Shown here one piece after another: positions 16,042-24,500 of a stretch of 64,000 bases of DNA. The stretch spans positions 1 through 64,000 of IMG/VR virus record IMGVR_UViG_3300032829_000004. One strand, written 5' to 3'. A program made the translations under genes and the position numbers. Below the pieces are notes generated by a model. It ran no database searches, had not been told where the DNA came from, and saw nothing but the letters and a program-made list of their open reading frames with translations. The first letter of the stretch is position 1. Every line of letters starts with the position of its first letter. The stretch is from a virus.

Positions 16042-16703
16042 CCGTTTACGCCGCCAGCAGCATCGTCTATGTTGCTGTCAGCCCTGAGCATGGAGGCTGC
16101 GGAGAATCGCATGTCCGACCCGTGGTTCAGGGTGCCCCCGCCAAGGTGTGGGGCCTGGAGTGCCCCAGGTGCGAGGATCACCTGAGGTCTGACCCGCACT
16201 GGTCCCCGGTGATCAGCAAGATCCCGGAGACTTTCGACGAGAAGCTCACCCGCGAGGACTTCGAGAAGCGGGGCGTCCTCGACGAGCGCGCCCTGATGGC
16301 GATGGCCCTGGCGAGGCTGACCGGCCTCGAGCTGCCGGAGACGCTGCGGGCCAGGATCACGGGCAGCGGGCCGGGCGGCTTCGTTCCCGGCACTGTCGAG
16401 TGCGGGCAGGGGCACGAGAACCGGCCCGGGTCCAAGTTCTGCGCCGAATGCGGCGCTGTGATGCGCGAAGCCGAGCCGACAGTGCTGACGTGCGCGAACG
16501 GTCACGAGAACGCGGCTTCGGCCAAGTTCTGCGCCGAGTGCGGCGACCGGTTCAGCCTGATGGCGCTCCCGGCCGCCGGGCCGTCCCTGCCTGACGGCTT
16601 TGCCTCGCTGCCCGCGAACCAGCTCCGCGCCCTCGCGAAGGAACGCGGCCTCGACGCGTCCGGCACCAAGGCTGACGTCCTCTCCCGCCTCCAGGCCGCT
16701 TAG
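16038..16703 (+). CDS. Double zinc-ribbon protein with C-terminal SAP domain
   Basis: 221 residues; GTGA overlap at the start. An N-terminal Cys/His segment (GGCGESH ... ECPRC) precedes two near-identical ribbons (GHEN...KFCAECG) at about 120-140 and 152-172. Residues about 190-220 match a SAP motif (LPANQLRALAKERGLDASGTKADVLSRLQ), a helix-extended-helix that binds DNA or protein. In the head-tail region, SAP domains are known in some phage connector proteins. Likely a virion or assembly protein that contacts DNA; inferred. Confidence 0.65.
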   Translation: MTVYAASSIVYVAVSPEHGGCGESHVRPVVQGAPAKVWGLECPRCEDHLRSDPHWSPVISKIPETFDEKLTREDFEKRGVLDERALMAMALARLTGLELPETLRARITGSGPGGFVPGTVECGQGHENRPGSKFCAECGAVMREAEPTVLTCANGHENAASAKFCAECGDRFSLMALPAAGPSLPDGFASLPANQLRALAKERGLDASGTKADVLSRLQAA

Positions 16704-16709
16704 GGCCGT

Positions 16710-16934
16710 GTGACGGGACGCGGCCAGTGCGGCAGGTGCGGGACGCGGAAACGGGGCAGGAGCGCCCGCGTCCAGGCCCCCGTCGCGGACTGCCTGCGGT
16801 GCGGGACCCCCGTCTGCGTCAAGCATGCCAGGGAAGCACCCGACGAGGGCGGCTACGTGTGCACTAAGTGCGCGAGGGCGCCGAAGCCGGCAGTGCCCGC
16901 TGAAGTCCAGGCGGGAGGCGAAGCACCCCCGTGA
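16710..16934 (+). CDS. Small double zinc-finger protein (74 aa)
   Basis: GTG 16710. Cys pairs CGRCG, CLRCG, CVKH and CTKC suggest a cross-brace of two zinc sites, resembling B-box/AN1-like knuckles. The C terminus is Pro/Ala-rich. The stop overlaps the connector start. Function unknown. Confidence 0.6.
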   Translation: MTGRGQCGRCGTRKRGRSARVQAPVADCLRCGTPVCVKHAREAPDEGGYVCTKCARAPKPAVPAEVQAGGEAPP

Positions 16935-17905
16935 CGACACCGCTTCCCGTAGGGCCGGGCACGCCGTACGTCACGCCCCAGTACCTGACCCAGGCGCCAA
17001 CCGGAATCAGCTGGTCATCCATACCGCCCGGCTCGACCGTCACCGCCCAGCAGCGTCTCGCCGCCCAGGCGGACATCTGCGCGCAGGCGACCGCCCAGGC
17101 CGACGAGATATGCAACCAGCCGCTGCGGGCCACGGTCGACACCGAGCAGTACTCGGGCCCTGACTTCCGGATGACGATCCAGCAGGCCACCGGGAACGTG
17201 CGGATGATCCTGGCCCGGTGGCCGATCCTGTCGGTTTCCGCGATCCAGGTGTCGGCGAACGTCTTCCCCCGGCAGTGGACTTCGCTCGCAGCGGGCCAGT
17301 GGGACATCGAGTTCCCGCCGATCGGCGTGTACGGGTCGGCCGCCCCTTCGGCGTCAGGCGGCGACGGCGGGCAGTCGGTCATCTTCGCCCCGTCAGCGTC
17401 CTGGCGCCTCGGCCGGAACGGTTTCGTCGCCCGGGTCACTTACGTCAACGGGTGGCCTCACGCCGGGCTCACGGCGGACGCAGCCCCGGTGGAGTCCGGT
17501 GCGCAGACGATCGCCGTGGACGACTGCACCGGGTGGGCGCTCACCTCGGAAATGAACGGGGTGACCGGCGCGACCGGGACGATCTTCGACTCCGGCGCGC
17601 AGGAAACCATCCAGGTGACCGCGTCGTCGGCCGTGTCAGGGCCGGGGACGCTGACCCTCGCCCAGCCGCTCGCCTACTCCCACAGTGCCGGCGTGATCGT
17701 CTCCACCCTGCCCGCCTCCGCGCAGTGGGGCGTGATCCTGCTCGCCACCCAGCAGGCTCTCACCCGGGGCGCGACAGCCACGACGGTGCAGTCCGTGCCG
17801 GGTACGGCGTCCAACGCGAACACCGGGGGCGGCGCCGGGCTGAACACGCGGGACCTGATCGGGCAGGCGATGCGGATCCTCAAGCCGTTCGCCAGGACCG
17901 TCTGA
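16931..17905 (+). CDS. Head-tail connector protein
   Basis: 324 residues; GTGA start. An N-terminal helical region with QADICAQATAQADEICNQ resembles HK97 gp6-type connectors. It is followed by a long beta-rich part with the DDCTGWA...G...IFDSGAQETIQVTA segment (about 195-235) that recurs in other virion proteins here. Its position after the head genes and before a terminator-like protein fits the ring that joins portal to tail. The middle insertion makes it longer than typical (about 110-180 aa). Confidence 0.65.
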   Translation: MTTPLPVGPGTPYVTPQYLTQAPTGISWSSIPPGSTVTAQQRLAAQADICAQATAQADEICNQPLRATVDTEQYSGPDFRMTIQQATGNVRMILARWPILSVSAIQVSANVFPRQWTSLAAGQWDIEFPPIGVYGSAAPSASGGDGGQSVIFAPSASWRLGRNGFVARVTYVNGWPHAGLTADAAPVESGAQTIAVDDCTGWALTSEMNGVTGATGTIFDSGAQETIQVTASSAVSGPGTLTLAQPLAYSHSAGVIVSTLPASAQWGVILLATQQALTRGATATTVQSVPGTASNANTGGGAGLNTRDLIGQAMRILKPFARTV

Positions 17906-18417
17906 TGCCCATCGCGTCGACCCTGGGCTACATCAAGGGGCTGCTCGCCAGCCTTCCCATGCCCGGTTCGCTGCCGGACATGAACGCCTACATCACCCCC
18001 CCGGACCCGAACACCGAGACGGACATCCCCACCGCCTACGTGTGGCCGACCGACGGCGAAGAAGGGCGCGACCCCGAGAAGGGCGGCACGGTTCCCCGTA
18101 ACACAGGGGCCGGCACCGCATCCGGAACCAAGGGCACCGAGCACAGCATCGACGTGTACGTGGTCTGGTTCGCGGCCAGCGACGAACCGGACATCGACAA
18201 CCTGTTCCCGGGCATCGTTGACGCCGTCATGGCTGCGTTCCGGTACTCCGCCGACCCCGCGACCGCCGTCGACCCGTACACGGAAGAACAGAGCACTCTC
18301 GTCGACATCGGCGAGCGCCAAAGTTACCGGATCACGCTCAGATCCCTGGTTGAGCAGGCTTACAACAGGTACGACGCCCTAGTTTCACTGTCAGTGCTCG
18401 AGATTATCCAAGCCTAG
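17905..18417 (+). CDS. Head-tail joining / tail terminator-like protein
   Basis: 170 residues; ATG 17905 overlaps the connector stop by one base. Mixed alpha/beta with YVVWFAASDEPDIDNLFPGIVDAVMAAFR and a final helix RSLVEQAYNRYDALVSL, resembling phage proteins placed just before the tail tube that complete head-tail joining or terminate the tube. Assignment by position and fold impression. Confidence 0.55.
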   Translation: MPIASTLGYIKGLLASLPMPGSLPDMNAYITPPDPNTETDIPTAYVWPTDGEEGRDPEKGGTVPRNTGAGTASGTKGTEHSIDVYVVWFAASDEPDIDNLFPGIVDAVMAAFRYSADPATAVDPYTEEQSTLVDIGERQSYRITLRSLVEQAYNRYDALVSLSVLEIIQA

Positions 18418-18422
18418 GCGGC

Positions 18423-18569
18423 CTACTCTTCCCATCCGCCCTCGCACGGGCACCCGTCGGCGTCGCATTGGCCCCATCCGTGCTCTTCCGGGTCGTGCCC
18501 GCAGGTGCAGTCGACGAATACCGCGCTCTCGATCCACTCGCCCTCGCCGTCCGGGCCGTCCTCGTTCAT
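18423..18569 (-). CDS. Small acidic Cys-rich antisense protein (48 aa)
   Basis: A minus-strand frame from ATG 18569 with AAGGGA immediately upstream. The protein is highly acidic and has CTCGHD, a downstream GQC and CPC, a plausible single zinc site. It fills the gap between the joining protein and the next rightward gene, opposite to the operon. The good Shine-Dalgarno and lack of overlap support expression as a moron. Confidence 0.5.
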   Translation of the reverse strand: MNEDGPDGEGEWIESAVFVDCTCGHDPEEHGWGQCDADGCPCEGGWEE

Positions 18570-18600
18570 TCCCTTATCTTCCCAGCCAGGAGGCCCCCAG

Positions 18601-18843
18601 TTGCCGTATCTCTACACCGGAACCGGGACCCGGAAGTACATGGACTACGTCGATACGGCCACTGACCGGATGCTTGTCGCCGAACCAGGCTGGCAAGGGG
18701 AGATGCGGGTCACCGACCCCCGGTTCCCCGTCCCCCCGGCAGACGGGCACTGGGAAGAGATCGAACCTGTCGCGGAAGTGCTGGCGGCCGAAGCGCCGAA
18801 GGCGAAGCCAGACAAGAACAAGAACGCGCCGGAAGTCGTCTAG
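18601..18843 (+). CDS. Hypothetical tail-region protein (80 aa)
   Basis: TTG 18601 with AGGAGG seven bases upstream is preferred over in-frame starts nearer 18505, which would overlap the antisense gene. The N terminus (YLYTGTGTRKYMDYVDTAT) is followed by a short beta region and a Lys/Ala tail. Comparable small proteins precede tail tube genes in actinophages; role unknown. Confidence 0.6.
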   Translation: MPYLYTGTGTRKYMDYVDTATDRMLVAEPGWQGEMRVTDPRFPVPPADGHWEEIEPVAEVLAAEAPKAKPDKNKNAPEVV

Positions 18844-18871
18844 AGGCCAAGGACGCCGCGCGCCGAGGGGA

Positions 18872-19126
18872 TCAAGTCCCCATGAGCCCCGGGTCGAAGT
18901 GCACCTCGGTGAGGCTGCCGGCCGGGGGATCCATGACCTCGATCGTGTCGTAAAGCTGCCGGGACATGCGCAGCCGCCGGTCGCTGCCGACGTCGGCCAC
19001 GACTTCGAACCGCCCTCCGGCTGCGGGAATGGCCACCTGCGGGATGCTCCTCGACAGCAGCCTGATGTCCCGCATCGGCACGAGCAGCAGCTTGTACCCG
19101 CCCATCGGGTCCTCGTCGTTTTCCAC
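18872..19126 (-). CDS. Antisense hypothetical protein (84 aa, moron-like)
   Basis: Minus-strand frame; GTG 19126, or ATG 19105 with GAGG ahead of it. The product is beta-rich (YKLLLVPMRDIRLLSRSI; GRFEVVADVGSDRRLRMSRQ). It lies between the 80-aa gene and the tail tube, opposite to both. No family recognised. Confidence 0.5.
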   Translation of the reverse strand: MENDEDPMGGYKLLLVPMRDIRLLSRSIPQVAIPAAGGRFEVVADVGSDRRLRMSRQLYDTIEVMDPPAGSLTEVHFDPGLMGT

Positions 19127-19176
19127 CCGTCAATCTTCCCCCCGCCGGGGGGTCCTTCTCACCCTTCAGGAGCTGT

Positions 19177-20517
19177 GTGCCCCTTGGCGGACCGAATGTC
19201 TTCCCCTCCAGCAAGACCTGGCTGGGCGCCTCCCGAGAGCTAGTCGCCGGTTCCGCGCAGATGCCGGGCACGTCTCCGGGCATCGCGGGAATGCCGTCCA
19301 CGATCCCGCTCGACAAGTCGTCGTTCGAGGTGGAGGACACCCCGCACTGGCTCCCCGACGAAGCGATCCGGGGCTCCATGGCGAAAACGTTCTCCATGAT
19401 CCTCGGCCCCGAGGACGCCACGTTCTCCTACGGCGGCCCTTTCTTCGGCGACGTCGAGGGGTTCTTCCTCGACAACGCGTTCGGGGACCTGTCCAGCACC
19501 TACTCCGGGTCGTTCGCCGGGAGTGCGACCTCCGTCGCCGCCGTCGCGGTCGGCGGGACGACAGTCACCGTCTCGTCCGGCTCCTCGTTCACCTCCGGCG
19601 GGTACGCCCAGTTCGGCACGTCCTCCACCGCCGAAGTCGTGGCCCTCAGCAACGTCTCGGGCAGCGTGCTGACCTTCGCCCAGACCCCGCTCCGGTTCGC
19701 GCAGGGCTCCGGCGTCACCGTGTACGCGATCGGCACCGCGGTCACGAACCCGTTCGCGCACACGTTCAACATCCTCAACTCCTCCCTCGGCTACGGCGGC
19801 GCGTACGGCGCCCAGCCGCCCACCCACACGTGGGGCGACTACCTCGGCCCCATGACCGGGCAGGGCACCGGGGACGCCGCAAACGCCTACGGCATGCGCC
19901 TGTACCCGGGCGCGTGCGTCGCCCAGATCGACTTCACCGGCAACAGCGAGCAGCTGCTGCAGGCGAAGGTCACCGGCACGTCGTGGATTTCCACCCCCGC
20001 AGGCACCGCCCCCGCCAACACGGTGTCCGCCGTCGTGCCCATCGCGAACTGGCGGTCCACGGTGCAGACCGGCCTCCCCGGCTCCGCCGCCACCCTCGGG
20101 TCCGTCCCGACCGTGGGCGAGTGGATGGTCAGCATCAAGCGGGAACTGCAGGTGTACTTCACCGACCAGGGCAGCCTGAACCCGTACATCATCGCCCGCG
20201 GGCCCCTCGACGCCACCGGCACCCTGAACTACACGGCGCCGAACGACGAGACGCCGCTGGAGCAGATGCTGCTGAACGTGCAGCCGTCCGTGCAGATCGC
20301 CATCAACAACGGGCAGGCCGGAACCTCGCTCACCTACCTGGGGCTGAACATCGCCATGCACCAGGCGGCGTTCACGAAGGTCAAGCCGGTCCGGTCGGCG
20401 GTCCTCGTCGGCTACGACGCGGAATGGCAGGCGGTAGCCAACAGCACGAACGCGGGCGGCAGCGGCGGCCTCGGGCCCTTGACCGTTACGTTGACGAACG
20501 GCATCCCAACCTACTGA
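19177..20517 (+). CDS. Major tail tube protein with inserted domain
   Basis: 446 residues; GTG 19177 after CAGGAG. It precedes the tail assembly chaperones and tape measure, the fixed position of the tail tube gene. Residues about 105-190 form a Ser/Val/Thr-rich insertion (AVGGTTVTVSSGSSFTSGG...AEVVALSNVSG) sharing the style of segments in the connector and paralog 2. The C-terminal beta domain includes PLEQMLLNVQPSVQIAINN. Tail tube subunits stack around the tape measure; inserted domains project from the tube. Confidence 0.75.
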   Translation: MPLGGPNVFPSSKTWLGASRELVAGSAQMPGTSPGIAGMPSTIPLDKSSFEVEDTPHWLPDEAIRGSMAKTFSMILGPEDATFSYGGPFFGDVEGFFLDNAFGDLSSTYSGSFAGSATSVAAVAVGGTTVTVSSGSSFTSGGYAQFGTSSTAEVVALSNVSGSVLTFAQTPLRFAQGSGVTVYAIGTAVTNPFAHTFNILNSSLGYGGAYGAQPPTHTWGDYLGPMTGQGTGDAANAYGMRLYPGACVAQIDFTGNSEQLLQAKVTGTSWISTPAGTAPANTVSAVVPIANWRSTVQTGLPGSAATLGSVPTVGEWMVSIKRELQVYFTDQGSLNPYIIARGPLDATGTLNYTAPNDETPLEQMLLNVQPSVQIAINNGQAGTSLTYLGLNIAMHQAAFTKVKPVRSAVLVGYDAEWQAVANSTNAGGSGGLGPLTVTLTNGIPTY

Positions 20518-20546
20518 GCAGCAGCAAACCTGAAAGGCGTGATCCG

Positions 20547-20900
20547 TTGCGAGTTGACCTCCCGTCCGGCGGCTTCATCGAATGCCGCGACAAGCTCGTC
20601 GGACGCGACAAGTTCGCCGTCCAGAACAGCCTCAAGTTCAAGGTCCGCGACGGCCAGGAGCAGGAAGTCTCCGGCGGCATCACCAACGACATGCGCAACG
20701 CCCTCCTGTGCGAGGTCATCACCGCATGGTCCCTTGACGCCCCGCTGCCCTCCGCCGACCGCGCGAAGGCGCTGGAAGCCCTCGCCGACCTCGACATCGA
20801 CGACTACAACGCCGTCCAGGAAGCCGTCGACCCGCTGCTGGAAAAGGTGAGCTTCCGCCCAAACCGCGAGACGCCCTCCGGCTCCGCGGCCTCTTCCTGA
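20547..20900 (+). CDS. Tail assembly chaperone, short form (gpG-like)
   Basis: 117 residues; TTG 20547 with AAAGG upstream. Contains DLPSGGFIECRDKLVGRDKFAVQ and a helical region with DLDIDDYNAVQEAVDPLLEKV, typical of the first chaperone of siphovirus tails. About 15 codons before the stop a run GGAAAAG (20840-20846) allows a -1 shift into the following frame, which continues to 21115. Chaperones bind the tape measure during tail assembly and are absent from the virion. Confidence 0.7.
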   Translation: MRVDLPSGGFIECRDKLVGRDKFAVQNSLKFKVRDGQEQEVSGGITNDMRNALLCEVITAWSLDAPLPSADRAKALEALADLDIDDYNAVQEAVDPLLEKVSFRPNRETPSGSAASS

Positions 20901-21115
20901 GCCGGGGGCGGCAGGACCTTCCCCTCCCCGACGGCATGCCGCCGGAAATGCTCGTCAAGGAAATGTTCGCCGAAGCCTACCGGTGGAGCGAAGAGGAAAC
21001 CGAGAACGCCTCCCTCGACGCGATCACCTGGTTCCCGCTGATCCGCGAAGCGAAAAACCACGCCATCGAGGCCGAGCAGAAACGCCAGGCACGGGAGTCC
21101 CGCAGCGGACGGTGA
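20840..21115 (+). CDS. Tail assembly chaperone extension made by -1 frameshift (gpGT-like)
   Basis: After the GGAAAAG run the -1 frame reads without stop through GELPPKPRDALRLRGLFL and DLPLPDGMPPEMLVKEMFA to TGA 21113-21115. Translation by slippage gives a fusion of about 188 residues with the product starting at 20547. The frame has no good independent start (ATG 20936 lacks a Shine-Dalgarno), and its amino acid sequence is coding-like on both sides of the short form's stop. The AAG codon can re-pair perfectly with AAA; GAA to GGA is imperfect, so the exact slip base is inference. Confidence 0.65.
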   Translation, partial: GKGELPPKPRDALRLRGLFLSRGRQDLPLPDGMPPEMLVKEMFAEAYRWSEEETENASLDAITWFPLIREAKNHAIEAEQKRQARESRSGR

Positions 21116-21220
21116 GGAGGCCGTGTCGCATCAGGACCGGACAGCGTCGGCGAGGTCATCGCGAAGCTGCAGGCCCTCCGCGCCCGGACCCCCGCAGCGG
21201 CCGGCCTCGCCGCCGCGGCC

Positions 21221-21559
21221 ATGGGAGCGGTCGCGATGCGGGCCGTGCAGCAGGAACTCGGCCTGTCCTCCCATGGCCGCGGCACTCCGACCCCGGCCGC
21301 CCCGGGCGAGCCGCCGTCGCTGATCACCGGGCAGCTCCGCCGGAGCGTGATCATGCGGCCGAAAGGCAGGGCGCACGTCCAGGTCGGGGCGACCGCCGTG
21401 TACGCGCGGATCCAGGAACTCGGCGGCGACGCCGGGCGCGGACACTCCGCGCACCTCCCCCCGCGGCCCTACCTGGCCGCGGCGCTGAAGAAGATCACCG
21501 AGTCCGGGGAGGCCCGCAAGGCGGCACTGAAGGTCATCCGCACCGTCCTGGACGCGTGA
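21221..21559 (+). CDS. HK97 gp10-like tail completion protein, N terminus uncertain
   Basis: LSSHGRGTPTPAAPGEPPSL then TGQLRRSV is characteristic of gp10-type neck/tail-completion proteins. The coding signal extends upstream of ATG 21221 in the same frame (VGEVIAKLQALRARTPAAAG) back to the chaperone stop, yet no ATG, GTG or TTG lies in that stretch. GTG 21123, preceded by GAGGAGG, is in a different frame and would join only with a one-base shift. Either an indel or a non-standard start is involved. 112 residues are counted from 21221. Confidence 0.6.
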   Translation: MGAVAMRAVQQELGLSSHGRGTPTPAAPGEPPSLITGQLRRSVIMRPKGRAHVQVGATAVYARIQELGGDAGRGHSAHLPPRPYLAAALKKITESGEARKAALKVIRTVLDA

Positions 21560-21562
21560 CCG

Positions 21563-24500
21563 GTGCCCGACTCGTTCCTGCCTCCCGCGGTCCTGGACAT
21601 GATCGTCAACGCCGCCGAGTGGACGGCCGGCCTTGACGAGGCAATGGAGCCCCTCGAAGGACTGAAGGCCCTCATGGGGGAGGTGTCCGGGGCGTCCGCC
21701 GACATGGCGGACGTCATGGGCGGCTCCGCCGACGCGATCGACGCGGCATGGTCGGCGGCGTCGGAGGCGGCGGCGCGGGTCCTGGAACTGGAGCAGCAGG
21801 TCGCGGAAGCCTCAGCGGAGGCGGCCGACGCGCAGTACGCGCTCGCGTCGGCGTCCCGCGAGTCCACGGCTGCCGGGTCGCAGTACGCGGAAGCGCTGAA
21901 CGCCGCCTCGGAGTCGACGATCCGGCTGCTCGGCCTCCAGGCGCAGCTTGCAGGGGCCGAGGCCGACGCGGCAGCCGCAGCCGACGCCGCGGTGGCATCC
22001 GTGGCCGCGCTCGGCGACGCGCAGGCAGGCGCAGCCGCGGCGGCGGGAGCGGCCGGCGACGCGGAAGACGCGGCAGCCGCCAAGGCGACGGCAGCCGGGG
22101 ACGCCGCCGGGGCGTCCGGGTCGAAGTGGAAGCTGTGGGGCCTGGCCGTCGCAGCCGGCGTGGCCATCTCCGTGAAAATGGCCGGCGACTACCAGCAGTC
22201 CATGACCCGCCTGGTCACGTCCGCGGGCGAGTCGCAGAAAAACCTCGGCCTCGTCTCGCAGGGCATCCTCGCCATGTCGTCGGCCACCAACACGAGCACG
22301 TCCCAGCTGGCGTCCGGCATGTACACGGTCGAAAGCGCCGGGTTCCACGGGGCTGCGGGCCTGGCCGTGCTGAAGGCCGCCGCTGAAGGCGCCCAGGCTG
22401 AAGGCGCCGACCTCGCCACCGTCGCGAACGCCGTCACATCCGGGCTGAACGCCTACGGCATGAAGGCGAGCCAGGCGACGAGCTTCACCAACCAGATGCT
22501 CGCCGTGGTCGGCCAGGGCAAGATGACGATGCAGGACCTGGCATCGAGCATGGCCGCCGTGCTGCCGACCGCGGCCAAGTACGGGCTCAGCTTCGCCCAG
22601 GTCGGCGGCGCGCTGGCCACCATGACGTCGATGGGCGTCTCCGCCCGGCAGGGCTCCGACGACCTCGCCAACACCATCAGGAACCTGGGCAACCCGACCA
22701 GCGTGGCCACCAACGAGATGGCCGAGTTCGGGATCAGCTCGACCACCGTGTCGCAGAAGCTGGGGAAGCTCGGCCTCACCGGCACCATCTCCTACCTCAG
22801 TGACGCCATCACGTCAAAGATGGGCAAGTCCGGCCTGGTCATCGTCAACGCGATGAACCAGTCGAAATCTGCGGCAGCCGACGCGCAGTCCATGCTGAAA
22901 CTGCTGCCGCCGTCGGTCCAGTCGGTTTCAAAGGCCTACCTGGACGGCGGCGCCAGCTACACCACCTGGTACAACGCGACCAAGAACCTGCCGCTGACCG
23001 CCAAGACGATGGCCGACCAGTTCGCCACGGTCGCCGGCAAGGCACACGGGTTCAACACCCTGCTGGCCAGCGGGTCGCCAGCCGCCCAGACCTACTCGGC
23101 GGCCCTGGCGCGAATGCTCGGCGGCGCGACCGGCCTCAACGTCGGGCTGATGCTCACCGGCACGCACGCCAAGACGTTCAGCGGCAACGTCAAGGCGATC
23201 TCAGAGGCCGCCCGGCACGCGGGCTCCGACGTCAACGGCTGGGGCCTGATCCAGAAGAACTTCAACTTCCAGCTCGGGTCGGCGGAGAAAGCCGTCCAGG
23301 CGATGGCGATCAGCTTCGGTACCGCGCTGCTTCCCGCGGCGACGAAGGCGATGAAGATGCTCGCCGAGTTCGGGGGCTGGCTCACCAAGCACACTGCGGC
23401 GTCGAAAGCGCTCGCTATCGCGGTCGGGGTGCTGCTCGCCGGGGCGCTCGAGCACGGCCTCGTCAAGGCGCTGAAAACCTGCCTGTCCGGGTTCAAGGAC
23501 GTCCTCGGCGCCGGCAAGGGAGTCCTCGGGTTCTTCAAGGCGGGCGAGGGCGAGGCGTCCGGGTTTTCCAAGATGCTGTCCGGCATCGGGACGGGCGGGA
23601 AGGCTGCGTGGAGCGGGCTGCAGGCCGCGGGCTCCGCGATCAGCGGCGTGTTCTCCGCCGCCGGATCCGGCATCGGCAGCGCCGTCACCGCGGTCAAGAA
23701 CTGGAGCATCTGGTCCAAGATCGCGGCCGCCGCGACGAAGGCGTGGTCCGGCATCCAGGCCGCCTTCAACGTGGTCATGGACGCCAACCCGATCATCCTC
23801 GTCGCGATCGCGGTCGGACTGCTCATTGCCGGCGTCGTCCTGGCTTACATCCACTTCAAGGCGTTCCGTGACGTCGTCAACGACGTCGGCCGGGCGATCA
23901 AGGACGGGTTCCTCGACGCGCTGCATGCCGTCGAGAAGGCGATCGGCGACGTGGTCTCGTTCGTCAGGAGCCACTGGGAATTGCTGGTGTCGATCATCGG
24001 CGGCCCCATTGCCGCGATCGTCATCCTGATCACGGCCCACTGGAACACGGTCAAGCACGTCTTCGACGAGGCCTGGGGGTTCATCAAGAACCTGGTCCGC
24101 CGCGACGTGCACGAGGTCGAGACGATCTTGTCGTGGTTCGGGTCGCTGCCCGGGAAGATGCGCGACTGGTGGAATGAGGCGGTCTCCGCCGTGGAGAAAA
24201 CGGTGTCCCGGCTGCTCGGCGACGTCCGCGAGATCCCCGGCCGCATCCTCGCGGGCCTGGGCGACTTCGGGAACCTGCTGTGGGGCGCCGGGGCAGACCT
24301 GATCAAGGGGCTGATCGGCGGCATCGAGTCGATGGCGGCAGCCCCGCTGCACGCGATCGAGGGCATCGGCCACGGGATCATCGGCGCGGCCAAGGACATT
24401 TTCGAGTGGGCGTCTCCGAGCAAGGTCTTCTACCGGCTCGGCAGCGACATCACCGCCGGCCTCGCCCTGGGCATCGGGGAGACAAAGGCGCAGGCGGTCG

